From assembly GCF_021134715.1 (NCBI RefSeq), contig NC_060021.1, positions 6,852,501 to 6,916,500 of the forward strand: a DNA stretch of 64,000 nucleotides. Direction: 5' to 3'. Below are positions 1 to 11,206 of this stretch, piece after piece. How positions within the stretch are numbered: the stretch's first letter is position 1; each line of letters begins with the position of its first letter. The notes beneath the pieces were generated by a model, which worked only from the letters and a program-made list of their open reading frames with translations, searched no databases and had not been told where the DNA came from. Origin of the DNA: Daphnia pulex (lineage: Eukaryota > Arthropoda > Branchiopoda > Diplostraca > Daphniidae). Both the position numbers and the translations under genes were made by a program.

Positions 1-3000
1 TGCCCTTGTATCTTATAGAGAGTGACGGAAAATCCCCAGTCAACGCCGTGTGAAATTGTTTGCAGTTTGATTTTGTTGAGTTTCCCCAGGACGGTGATAG
101 CGAATGGTTTGCTTGTGTGTGTTTGCGATAGAGGGATGACGGCTTCTCCTTCCACTGCGGTGAGACCGATGAAGTCGTTGGGATCGGCGTGTGTGATTTT
201 CACCAAGACCTGCGTGGGATTGTATTGTAGAATGACGTCGTCGTTGTTTCCTTCGGTGATGGCGGCCACGAGTCGTTGGCGATCTTCTCTGGGATCGAGC
301 ACTAAGGAGTGAAAGGTGACTGGAGTCCCGTTGGTTAGTCCTCTCCTGGGGTTTATGTTGGACATCAGGAAACCAGGAGCGCCGGTCACAAAGATACCTT
401 TGAACTGTGGTGACGTGGCGTATAGGTAATTCGTTTGAGTCTGGTTCAAGCCGTTGGCAACGATGCCGATGATGGGTTGAAACCAGACGAGTCGTGGACA
501 ATTTTGCTGTTGTGCCAGCATCAGCAATTGGTGTTCGTTGATGCGGTAGCGCTCTTCGTTGCTGGTTACCACGATAGGGGCCTTCATCCAAGTTGGGTCT
601 TGCGCAATATCATTTCTGGTAATGACTTTCAAACGATTGATGGTGTCCATTGATCTTGTTCTAGGATCGCTGGATGCGGATCTGAGTTTGTTGAGAAATT
701 CGATGTGTTCTTGATCGTTTTGCGCTCGCATTTGTTGAGTCAATTCAATTTTGCGGAATTGACTGAACAATTGAGCGCCTCGCGTGCTTGGCCCGGTCGA
801 TGCAGTGTGAGTATTTGCGGGAGCTTGAGTGCTGACGTACTTAAGAAGGGCGGCGTACAACGATTCGGCTGGCGCTACTGGTGGGAGTTGGTTAAAATCT
901 CCCATGATGATGATGGCTACGTCGCCGAAAGGATGGTTGTCGCCCATCATTTGTTGCATGCGACAGTCATCTTGGGCGAAGAGTTCTGGTCCGACGAAGG
1001 AAATCTCGTCGATGATTTTGCACACCATTGTTTCATGTTGCGCTCGCTCTTGAATGTTGGCCAATTTCATGGCGTTCAGTTTCGGCAGAAAGCTCCGACT
1101 GTCGTGAAAAATTGGAATCGAAGCGAAGTTGTGCATCGTTCTTCCGTTTGGTAGATTGCTGGCCGCGATGCCAGTGGGAGCGACGCAGGCCACCGTGAAC
1201 TGCAGCGCTGCAGCTGCTTCTTGAATGCACTCGGCAAGGAATGATTTTCCAGTGCCGGGTCCTCCGTGCACGAGTAGATGGAAGGGTTTCGGTTTCGGCC
1301 CTTGTCCATCTTTGAAGCGCCGGAATTCCTCGAAGTAAGCGTTGGCAATATTCCATATGGCTTTTTGAGAAACATTGAGTTTGTCAGACAGTCGGGTACC
1401 TTGAGGGAGGTGTTGGTTGGTGGTCCAAAGTCCGGGAACGACGGTGTCGTCATTGCCGTCGGTAGATGGTGGGTGAATGATGTCGGCTCGCAATCGGGCT
1501 AAAATACCGTGGAGGTTGCTGTCGTCGTTGTCCGATCGCAGCATGTGATTGGCTGAGGTGGGGGTTTGCGGCGTCGCTCGTTGATGTTCTTGCGGCTGGA
1601 AGAGGCGCCGCAGAGCCAACGCGGTAGCTTGGTAGTATTCCAAGTGTGAGTGATTGGCTCTCTCCAACAGGTCGTCGGCCGAAGCTCTGTCGCGCAAAAT
1701 GTTGATGTTTTCTTGAGCCGCCGTTGCCGCCATGGTCTCTTGGATTCGAATCTCGTTTGAAAGAAGCGTCGATCCTTCTGGAGGTTCTAGCGTTGATCGT
1801 AGAGACTCGCTTCCGTCTTTTTTGTTCCATTGCTTGGCGCACTGGCAACGATGCTTACTGGCCGCTGTTCTATCTTCGCCGGAAATGCGCAGTCCGTGGG
1901 CTGCGTTGGTGATCCATTTTGAACGAATGCGATTAAGGAACGACGGACCTTCTTGATTGTGTCCGTGTTCCAGGATGTGCATGTACTGGCACAGATCGTT
2001 CCAAAAAGTTGATCCCGGTAGGGTACTTTTATCGGCGGTTTCAACTTGCCAAGGGCGGTACAGCGTTAGGATATAATCGGCGAATTTCCGTGCTTGTGAC
2101 GTCCACGCGGCGGTGCGTTGTCTGGGTTTTGCTGTTGGAGGAGCTGGTGGTGGTCCTACTAAAACAGGAATTTTTGTTTTCGATCGGATCCTTTGGACGT
2201 GAGTCTCTGTGTTTCATAATGATATGAAAATAAAAGAATGAAAAGTCGATTAGTATAGAGTTTTGATTTGTCTGGAAATTTAAGCAGGTGTATGTTTACC
2301 GTGAAGGGGATGGCCTATCAGGAATTCGAACGTCGCATTCACTGCTCGCCCTCCTGTGTCCGGTTCCTCGTTGTTTTGATCCGTTGGTTGCTTCTTCCAG
2401 TGTTTTGGAATGACGTCAATGAGAGCTACGTACTCGTATAGACTCAACAAATGCAATTCTTCACCTCGGTAGGCGTAGTGTATATGTTGCGGAACGGCGA
2501 CTATTTTCTTGTCGCTGACGTAAATATTTGCTGTTGATACGATGTTTTCTTCGGATTGGGTCGCGAGTCGATTCTTGTCTTCGGGGGAGAGGACCAATGG
2601 TTCGGTTTGGTTGAAAAACTCGTCCTGCGTGAGATCGTCATCCACGTTGTGAATCACTACGGTGTCTTCGTGATCAGAATGATGATTTAAATCGTTGATC
2701 TCTTCGATGTTGGTGCTGCTTTCTTCGTCATCGCTGATGATGTCTTCGTCGCTGTTGATTTCGTCGTTCTCTTCTTCCATGGCTGAATCGTTGGTGTCTA
2801 CATCGTCGAATTCGTTGAGGTTGTCTCCCGTGCTGGTGGGCGAGGTCTCGCGGTGGTGTTTAGCGTATGCTATGGCGGCTGTGACGTAAGCCACCCAGAA
2901 AGTGTCGGAGCACAATTCGGCTGGCATTCCTTGAATGGCTACAGCTGCCATGGGAGCCGATATTTCGATGGCTCCACTTAGTTGATTGACGATTCGGTTG

Positions 3001-6000
3001 AGGTAGTGCATCCCAGTGCGAATGACGGTTCCGGTATCTGCCGCTTTGGAGGGATGGAGTTCGATGGTTCGTCGTGCGTGGTGGAGAAGAGACAGCGTGT
3101 GAGCTAATTCGGCCGGTGGTTTAGTGACGTATTTCAAAACGTAGCAGAGGGCGGCTTTGGTTTGAGCGTCGCTTCCAAGTAGACTGGCGTTAGTGTTGCA
3201 TCCAACGACCGCTGATTGAACGGGACTGTAATCTACCACCAGTCCGTTCCTCGCGATCAGAGCTCGATTGACTTTTTCTTGCTGTTCCGTGGTCAGGGTG
3301 TCGAACTGCTGTTGCAGGTCTGCAGGAAGTGTTAGCGTGGCGGTTGGAGGATCGGTGGGTGGCGTGGAATCCGAAGCGATGGGCGCGATGGCGGGCCGTT
3401 TTAAGTAATACATGATCATTCGGTTGTCACGTATTGCTACTGGAATGTTGCAATAATTTCGCTTGGTGGTGGTGGCTTCGGCTGGTGGTTGAATGGCGGA
3501 CAAGACCTCGAAAGAAATGTCTGGCTTCTTGGGGTCGGCTTTGATTGCCACGATTTGTTCGACACCCGTTTCCTCTCTCAAGTGCGTTGGCTTGCCGAAT
3601 CGGCAACACACTTCACCCGTTCTGGTGTGGTAGCACGACGGGCCGTGAACGTGCACGTTGCTCAAGTCCACGGTGCGTTGGAAATCTTGGATGAATTTCC
3701 TCTTTTCGGTGACGGGGTTGTTGCATTTGAATAGGGCTGCGTGAGCCGGAGATTCGTTGTGGAGATCACGCAGGAGATGACGGACGTGAATCTCCGGTTG
3801 AAGTTGAGCCATGACGGTACGATTGATGGCGCTGGCGATGTGTCTTGCTAGAATTGGGATTCCCCCAACTGCTTGCAGCATCGACGGAGTGAGTCCTCCC
3901 CAAAAGAGGCTGTGCATGTGGAGTGATCCACGGCTCTGCTCTTCTGTGCATCCGAAAGCGGCAATCGGTGTTCCAAAAATGCCCGCTTTGCGATGGGCAA
4001 GCGGTACAGTCTTCTTTTTGCTCGCACTGTCTGGAGGTGTTCCGAAAAGGTGGCTAAAGACGCTGTTGGACGTCTTGTAGTACATATTTGCCGCAAATGC
4101 CGGTCCTTCGGCCAGAAGGATTCTGAGAGCGGACGGATGAATGGGGATTGAGTGAAACTCGGTTTGTTGTTGGCGGAGGGCTTCGGCGAATCCGTTTTCA
4201 GTAGCTGGGAAAGTGGCATTGTTTTTCATGTTTAAAGTTAAACGAATATTGAGCAATCCGTGGATGTCGTCTTGGGAGATGGTGTTGAAAATGGTGGGTG
4301 GCCCGTAGTAGCGCACCATATTCATCAGATGTCCGACGGCCGCTTTTCTTTCTGCCGCGCTGTACGGAACTTTGCGGTTGACCAAAGAGATGTGTGGTGT
4401 CATTTTGGCCAGAAGAGCTTTGGCTTCGGTCGTGTTGGGATGGTTTTTGGCGTGTTCCAGTTGCCCGATGAATGCTGGGTTTGCAATCATCTCGCTGAAT
4501 TTTGTCATGGACACCGTGTTTGAAAGTACGCTGGCTTTGACGGCTCGGGCTGCAGAGTGTCGTTGCATTTGATCAAACAGTAGAAACTGAAAACGCAAGC
4601 ATTTGGCAAACTTGCCACTCCATTGATTCTCCATGTGGTAGACATCTTTTTGGGGTACGCTGTTCGTTCTTCTAAGTCCTTTTCCCAAAGGAAAGAGGTG
4701 AGGGAACGCCGAATAAAGAAGATGATGGTTTTCTTCGAATTCGTTGATAGGTTCTGCACTTTGTTCGATGTCGATGCAGTTTGGCTCTGCTTCTAATACT
4801 TCTTCCGGAGGGGAATCGTTGGGAATTTCTTGCGCGGTAGCTTGCTCACCTTGAGGGTTGTTTGATTCTCCTATGGACGCGGCGATACCTGAGTGTTATG
4901 AGGAAAACAAATTGTGGTTATACAGTGTTCGTGTGTGAAAAAGAAATAAATCACGTGAAAATTACTTTGAAATGCTATGGCTGTCGCCGAAGTGTTGTTT
5001 GTTTTCGGGTCACCGGATCTTGTCAGGAAGGACATCGGGTAGCCAGTTGGATTCTCCTCGATGAGTTTGTCCTGGTCGTCTTCGTTCACAGGCTGTGGAA
5101 TTTGTTCATGAACGAGTCGATCGATTTCGATTTCGCATTTATCGCCAACAACCGTAGCTTTTTGGATTAATTGATTTGAGATGCTTTCCAGAGTGGCGGT
5201 CATCTCTTCCGAGTCGTCGATGGTGATGTCTCGGTATCTTGAATTGCAAGCTTTTAAAGCCGCCAACCACATGTAGATGATGGCGGAGCGAACACGAATG
5301 GGTTTAAATGCGCGATGTGACTTGTTAACCGCCATTGCCGCCCACTGTAAATCTGACCCTACGAAAGCGATGCTTATCGTGTCGTAAATATTGTCTAAGC
5401 ATGGGAAGGTCCCCGTGTGTCGTTGAATGCGAGCTTTGCGAATTTCTGTTTCGAGCTGCGGCCCGTATTGGGGAAAGACTATTGCGTGTCCCAGTTTGCC
5501 ACTCTGGCGTTCTCCGTGTTGGTAACCGGATAGTTTAATGATTAAGACGAACAATCTTGCAGTAGCAATCACGTATTCTTCAGCCAATGTCAGGGTTGGC
5601 AAAAAAATGCGATCGGCGTTTCCGAAATCGACACCTGCTGCGAGAGATAAGATGGGGATTTTTCTACTGTGAATTGCTGTTTCGTAGCATGGTAAACACA
5701 GGGTAGCGTGTTCTGTATCCTGTCCGTCGGATGAAGCTGCTGCTTGGCTTGTGACGAACTCACGGTGCAGGTAGTAATAATGATTGTTGCTTGTTGATTG
5801 GTAGTAACTAACCATGGGTCTAATAATTCAAATTTGTATATTATGTATAAGAAGATGATAAGTCTGTAAGTGAATGTGAGTGTACCTGAATTTCAATGGG
5901 ATGCTGAGTAATTCCTCTATGTCGGTATCGGACATAAGTAAACTGCTCAGTTGATCGATGGGTATGGAATGTGCTTGATCAGTTCCCATTTCGAAAGCTT

Positions 6001-6523
6001 TCATTCCACAGCTGGCGCAAGCAAATAGTTTAGCTTCGATGTTCCATGATTGCAAGAACTCTTCGACGATGCGACTCATGTCGTCTTCGGTGACGTTTTG
6101 GTTTACTTCGTTGATGATGTTGGAAATTATGGTTGGACGAGGTGCGTTTGGATCCAGATTGGCAGCAGCTTGCCAGTTGTCCATTAACGTGGTGATTTCA
6201 GGAAAGCGGCCGAGTCCAGTGTTGGTTACGAGATTCATCAGGGCTGCCACGATATTTGATTCTGCATTTTCCATTTGCTCAACGGAAGGAGCATGCTTCA
6301 TGTGTGTGGAGAGCAGCTCTTGTTGAGCGTTATAATGAACGGCTCCTTGTTTTTGTATTTTTACTTTTGCTAAATATCTGCGTTGATATTCTTTTTTCTT
6401 TTCTTTTTGGTCATGTTGTTTCGTGTTGAGTGTAGTGCTGGTGTGCTGATTTGTTTCTTGTTCTTCTTGTAGTGGATGCTGTGTGACGCTCGGAGTTGGA
6501 TTTGTTGTTGCTGGTTTGGGTAA
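1..6523 (-). CDS. Helitron Rep/PIF1-helicase transposase, 4 exons, C-terminus beyond window
   Basis: Exons on the minus strand are 5886-6523, 4966-5819, 2300-4888 and 1-2206. The introns (5820-5885, 4889-4965, 2207-2299) have GT-AG ends, and their phases (2, 1, 1) agree at every junction. The first exon contains a CxxC motif (ACASCGMKAF). The second resembles the DUF6570 region of Helitron proteins. The third carries the Rep domain: FPHLFPLGKG, the HUH motif LHMHSLFW at 3912-3920, and the paired tyrosines YVLKY at 3129-3143. A Glu/Asp-rich linker follows near 2640-2830. The last exon holds FADYILTLYRPW, Walker A GGPGTGKS (1242-1265), Walker B IIDEIS, GDFNQLPPV, ELTQQMRAQ and, at the edge, TLYKIQG, all typical of PIF1-like helicases. 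Rep nicks and joins DNA; the helicase unwinds it. No in-frame stops are seen. The first exon opens at an acceptor (6524-6525) rather than an ATG, so the start must lie upstream. Confidence 0.9.
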
Positions 6524-6739
6524 CTAATGAATGGAAGAAAATGAATGTATTATTATTTGTTTAGATTGACCAATGTAATGATTCTGTTATTGTTAATATG
6601 TCTTTATTTGTTTAAAAATTTATGTCCAATGTGTCGTTACTGTTGTATTTTTGTGATTGAAATATATATTGGTGATGGAACTTCAAACTTAACTTCAAAA
6701 ACTAATTACACAATGTAGTTTTTCATGAGTTCGATTTGA

Positions 6740-8520
6740 CTCAACAGTGTTGGTAAATCTTAAGCTTAATTTTAAATGAAATATAGTTATATGTTTGAAA
6801 GTTGTTTTTAAAGCTATCGGTAGATGGTGTACACTTATTGGATAGATTGAATTATTATTTTGAAACGAGTTTTTTTCATGACAATTGTTTTTGACATTAT
6901 TTGTAGTCCGAGAAACCAAATTTCGAATTAAAAATCAATTATATGTCATGTAAAGATAAATTGTAGTATATTTGAAAATTTTGACACAAATATTTATCAA
7001 CATAAAATTACAAAATTATCGCTAGATGGCGTTAATTTAGTGATAAGAATAAATTTTTTCAAAGTGAATCGATTTCCATTTGTTTTCAGATTAATGATTA
7101 TTAAATGTGATAAACATTTTATGATTATTAGCCTTTTAAATATATGTTATACGCCATTTAATGATAAATTGTGGTATATTTCAAAATGTTTACATAAATA
7201 TTTATCAACATAAAATTACAAAATTATCGCTAGATGGCGTTAATTTAGTGATAAGAATAAATTTTGTCAAAGTGAATCGATTTCAATTTGTTTTCAGATT
7301 AATGATTATTAAATGTGATAAACATTTTATGATTATTTCCCTTTTAAATATATGTTATACGCCATTTAATGATAAATTGTGGTATATTTCAAAATGTTTA
7401 CATAAATATTTATCAACATAAAATTACAAAATTATCGCTAGATGGCGTTAATTTAGTGATAAGAATAAATTTTGTCAAAGTGAATCGATTTCAATTTGTT
7501 TTCAGATTAATGATTATTAAATGTGATAAACATTTTATGATTATTTCCCTTTTAAATATATGTTATACGCCATTTAATGATAAATTGTGGTATATTTGAA
7601 ATGTTTACATAAATATTTATCAACATAAAATTACAAAATTATCGCTAGATGGCGTAAATGTAGTGGTAAGAATAAATTTTGTCAAAGTGAATCGATTTTA
7701 ATTTGTTTTCAGATTAATGATTATTAAATGTGATAAACATTTTATGATTATTAGCCTTTTAAATATATGTTATACGCCATTTAATGATAAATTGTGGTAT
7801 ATTTGAAAATGTTTACATAAATATTATCAACATAAAATTACAAAATTATCGCTAGATGGCGTTAATTTAGTGATAAGAATAAATTTTTTCAAAGTGAATC
7901 GATTTCCATTTGTTTTCAGATTAATGATTATTAAATGTGATAAACATTTTATGATTATTACCCTTTTAAATATATGTTATACGCCATTTAATGATAAATT
8001 GTGGTATATTTGAAAATGTTTACATAAATATTTATCAACATAAAATTACAAAATTATCGCTAGATGGCGTAAATGTAGTGGCAAGAATAAATTTGATCAA
8101 AGAGAGTTTATTTCAATTTGTTTTAAGATGAATGATTATTAAATGTGAATGTGATAAACATTTTATGATTATTTCAATTTTTCTGCGTTATTCATAAATG
8201 AAATTATAATGTTTTATGAATTTCAATTAAAATGATTTATCAACATAAAGAATTTGGAAATTTATCGCTAGATGGCATATAGTTGTGGGTTAGAATAAAT
8301 TTGATCGTAGTAGACATCAATTTAATTTTTTTAAAGAAGTATTCATTCGTGATTAAGTTGTTGTAAAATTACTTCGAGTTCGAAAACTCAATGTAGAATT
8401 TAATAATGTTACGCTATTTATAGATATTATAGTTTTTGAATTATTTATTTAGTTATCAATACATAAAGAATTTAGAAAATTATTGCTAGATGGCGTTTCT
8501 TTAAATAGTAAAAATTATTT
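6740..8520. repeat. ~208-bp tandem satellite array with a conserved CGCTAGATGG core
   Basis: The core GCTAGATGGC recurs at 7021, 7229, 7437, 7644, 7851 and 8059 (spacings 207-208). The six units are nearly identical over their whole length. Diverged units continue in register at 8267 (208 away) and 8485 (218), and upstream at about 6819 (202, core read as CGGTAGATGG). The array lies between the first recognisable Helitron exon and the mini-exon cluster, so it may sit in an intron. Apparent reading frames inside it are copies of the repeat, not genes. Homogenised centre and decayed edges fit unequal exchange within a satellite. Confidence 0.92.
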
Positions 8521-8561
8521 TCACTCAGCAAGTGTTTATGTAGATTTCATTTGTTACTTAC

Positions 8562-11206
8562 TGTAGTTCTTGAACGAATATTGGTTTGTCTTATTGAAGG
8601 AGTATCCGAATGTGAAATCTGTAATGAAAAGAATATTTAAATAATTATTGATTTATGTATTTAAAAAATGAATCAACTTAATTAAGTGACTTTTTATTTA
8701 TGTATTCTTTATTTATATTCATTTATACTTCAGTCATATGGATGTCTTGAAGTTCGTGATGACTGCAAGACGGAACTGGGTTTTCAATTGTAGATCGAGT
8801 TTTCATTGTTGATTGAATGCCAATCTTGGATTGCTGTAAAAATTGGAGTTATTTATTAATAGATTGTAGTTTATGTAAAAATAAATATAATTACTTGTTG
8901 AAATGGTTTTCCAGTTTTCAACTTTGATGCATTTGTTTTGTTTTCTACGGATAATGGTATTTTCTGTGAAATTCAAAAAGTTAAATTTTAAACATGGTGA
9001 AATTCTTAAAATGAAAATAGAGTACATCTGTTATGGTTATGGTTATTTACCTGTTGAATTTGTTTTCCTTTTTTTGATAATACTTCATCTGAATTTTTCT
9101 TAGTTGAACTACAAACCTATTAATTTAAAGGTTATAACTGTTTGTTGATCGAAGTTTAAAAATACGATATTCGTAATATTAAGAAAAACAAAACAACTGC
9201 TCCATATAACTTTAAAAATGACAGAGCAATTGGTAAAACAACTGCTGTATAGAACATATATAAAAAAATGGCAGAGCAGTTTTGGCGGAAACAAAACTGC
9301 AATACAAGGTGTGGTGCACTTTATTCCGACATACGAATGGGAGGGAAAATATAAAAATGGCAGAGCAGCTTTGACGGAAACAAAACTGCAATACAACGTG
9401 TGGTGCACTTTACCCCGATATACGAATGGGAGGGAAAATATGGTCTGCTTTCAATTTAACATAGTCAAAAGAAAGTGACGATTGACTCGTACGTAATTGA
9501 TTGAAAGCCAATAATTACACGTCAGTCAATCCCTATCCCACTGCAAGATCCACGCCGTGTTCCGGGTACGGACGCTAAACCTTTCAACAGTGTCTTCGAA
9601 TGTCCCCAAGAATTGGTAGATCTTGTGCATTCGGAATAACCACACGGGGGTTCTAGAGTCAAAAGGTACAAACGTCGATGGCTGTGATTTTTACATCCAG
9701 TAAATTGGAGACCGCACCTGACGTGAATTTTTACACACAATAAGAAAACATAGCAAGATGAAAAAGAAAACACAAAAGCATGCTAGACGGATAGATTGCT
9801 GTTATCAATGTAACGTATTCAGCGGAAATAGCCAAAAGGCCTATCCATTCAATACGTTACACTATTATTAGTTTTTTTTTATGTAAAATTAAAAGTATGT
9901 GATTACCTGTGATGTATCGTCGACATTTTGAGTGGACAATCCTTCGCAGGCGGAAATCTACGAGAATATAATAAGATTGAATACTCTGCGCTATATCAAG
10001 CGTAACTGAATACGCATGGTGGTAACTTGCATGCTATGTGCCAAATTTTGCGCAATTTATGTCATCGTATTATTTAAAAAAAGCGTAAGTAGTAAAATAA
10101 AAATTTAACACTATACTTAATGAACATTGCTTGAAATTTAACGTTTATGATATTTTTTTTAATAATGTGTTTTATTAAAAAATGCTCAACATTTCCGCGT
10201 CGTGCGCAGGAATTTCCTATTTGTATGTAATACATGCAAACTGGTTATAAAGGAGATACATAGCATGTAGTTTTGTTTTTTATCGCTAGGTGGTTATTAT
10301 TTTTAACAACTTTCAAGTTTTGTATTGTCTTTTTTTGTGATTTTAGTTATTCTTTAAACGGAAATAGAGCTAACTCAAATTGTTTCGTATGCGCCATAGC
10401 CAAAAGTCGTGCGGCTAGTCTACTAGTCCGCACCGTGGGGGTGGATAGTTGAAAAATGCTGCAGACTTGGCTAGATTGACTGCATGCGACTTTAAGTTGT
10501 TTGCTTGTTTATGTTTAGCTCTCATTTACTGCAGATTGCCACGAATTAACGAATTCTTCTAACAAAAACAAATTCAATACCCATTTCATCATTTTTCTAG
10601 AAATGAACACTTAGTTTGGGCAAACTGCATTAAAATAACATTTAAACAAGCAAACATCTTCTAGTCGCATGCACTCATTTTCATTTTTTATTTAAATTTA
10701 AATAAATATATTTATGAGTTGGTTATAATTACCTGAGATATATTGTCGGGTATATTATCAACATTTGTAGTTTGTTTTATATTTGCTACTTTATTGTCAT
10801 TGTTATGGAGTCCAAGTGAATCTAATTCTTTAAAGCAATTTATACACAAACGTTGTCCCGGATAAAAATGGAGATTTGATGGTGAATTCACTTTTATACA
10901 TAAAGATAGGTTTACGGTACGTACACCAAGTGGTCGTTTTGATTGTTGGTGAACGTCAAAAGGATTATCGCATTTTTTACTTTGTTTAAACGAGTTAAAT
11001 CGATTCGTGAATGTTGATTTATGATGATCACAAATAGATGGAATGTGTTTCATATCAGTTCTGAAATGAATAGTTTGACGAATTTCTTCTTCTAAATCAT
11101 CTAATGTATGTAAGTTAAAACTTTGTTTTACATAGCGTGATAGAAAACAAGGGGAATTCAAATGAATGCCAACCGAGCACCGCTCGACTGAACTTTTACT
11201 AGCCAT
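8562..11206 (-). CDS. Cys/His-rich exon plus five phase-0 mini-exons; possible N-terminus of the Helitron protein
   Basis: Exon 1 (10733-11206, 158 codons from an ATG at 11206) has a Cys/His cluster with ICDHH, KKCDNPFDVH and PGQRLCINC, suggesting metal binding. I recall similar uncharacterised arthropod proteins but cannot name the family. Further exons are 9907-9957 (17 codons), 9051-9098 (16), 8895-8963 (23), 8729-8833 (35) and 8562-8618 (19). Every one starts after AG, ends before GT (CAG|GTAATT, CAG|GTAATC, CAG|GTAAAT, CAA|GTAATT, GAA|GTATAA, ACA|GTAAGT) and is phase 0 on both sides. The encoded peptides are rich in Ser, Thr, Lys and Gln. If the 8729 donor is unused, the protein ends at a TAA at 8723-8725. 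If used, the chain can continue to the phase-0 Helitron exon at 6523. Exon 1 is firmer than the mini-exons. Confidence 0.5.
9212..9440. repeat. 89-bp direct tandem repeat (two copies plus a diverged partial copy)
   Basis: Two units at about 9262-9350 and 9351-9439 share ATGGCAGAGCAG, GGAAACAAAACTGCAATACA, GTGTGGTGCACTTT and TACGAATGGGAGGGAAAAT, with few substitutions. A shorter diverged copy begins near 9218 (ATGACAGAGCAATTGGTAAA). It lies between mini-exons 2 and 3 of the minus-strand unit. I see no coding role. Confidence 0.85.
9809..9861. repeat. Perfect 11-bp inverted repeat with imperfect inner stem (hairpin)
   Basis: TGTAACGTATT at 9809-9819 is exactly complementary to AATACGTTACA at 9851-9861. 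Inside, AATAGCC and GGCCTAT pair imperfectly around an AAAA loop, so the 53-nt stretch can fold as one long cruciform or hairpin. It could be a nested small element or a transposon end. No target duplication was identified. Confidence 0.6.
9958..10732. other. Interval between minus-strand exon 1 and mini-exon 2; no gene recognised
   Basis: AT-rich sequence without convincing open frames. It contains one diverged copy of the satellite core (TATCGCTAGGTGG at about 10280) and several short near-palindromes. Nothing else supportable. Confidence 0.5.

Larger units (their letters stand above)
9108..9906. other. Interval between mini-exons 2 and 3; possible decayed coding fragment
   Basis: Besides the 89-bp repeat and the hairpin, 9500-9790 is less AT-rich than its surroundings and reads partly as peptide on the plus strand (after a CGTCAG at 9526, about 37 codons including PFNSVFECPQELVDLVHSE, then a stop) and less convincingly on the minus strand. 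Frames are broken within 100-150 bp, so at most this is a remnant. I cannot assign a family. Confidence 0.2.
1..11206 (-). mobile_element. Helitron-like rolling-circle transposon (partial, termini not located)
   Basis: The minus strand encodes a Rep/helicase protein of Helitron type (1-6523). An upstream set of phase-0 exons (8562-11206) may belong to the same transcription unit. Helitrons move by rolling-circle replication, end in 5'-TC and 3'-CTRR with a subterminal hairpin, and make no target duplication. The left (3') end lies outside the window and I could not place the 5'-TC end, so the right boundary given is only the start of the upstream coding exon. The body is certain to be Helitron at 1-6523; inclusion of 6524-11206 is inferred from strand, spacing and splice-phase agreement. 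The reading frames appear intact, which suggests a young copy. Confidence 0.6.

Noticed and set aside
6615..6690. A further possible minus-strand mini-exon (peptide FEVPSPIYISITKIQ) between acceptor TTAAG and GTAACG
   Set aside because: Its donor phase (2) does not fit the phase-0 Helitron exon at 6523, and the acceptor lacks a pyrimidine tract.
7161..7599. Two near-identical plus-strand open frames of 76-86 codons
   Set aside because: They are the same satellite unit read twice; AT-rich, no splice or start context, and they vanish in diverged units.
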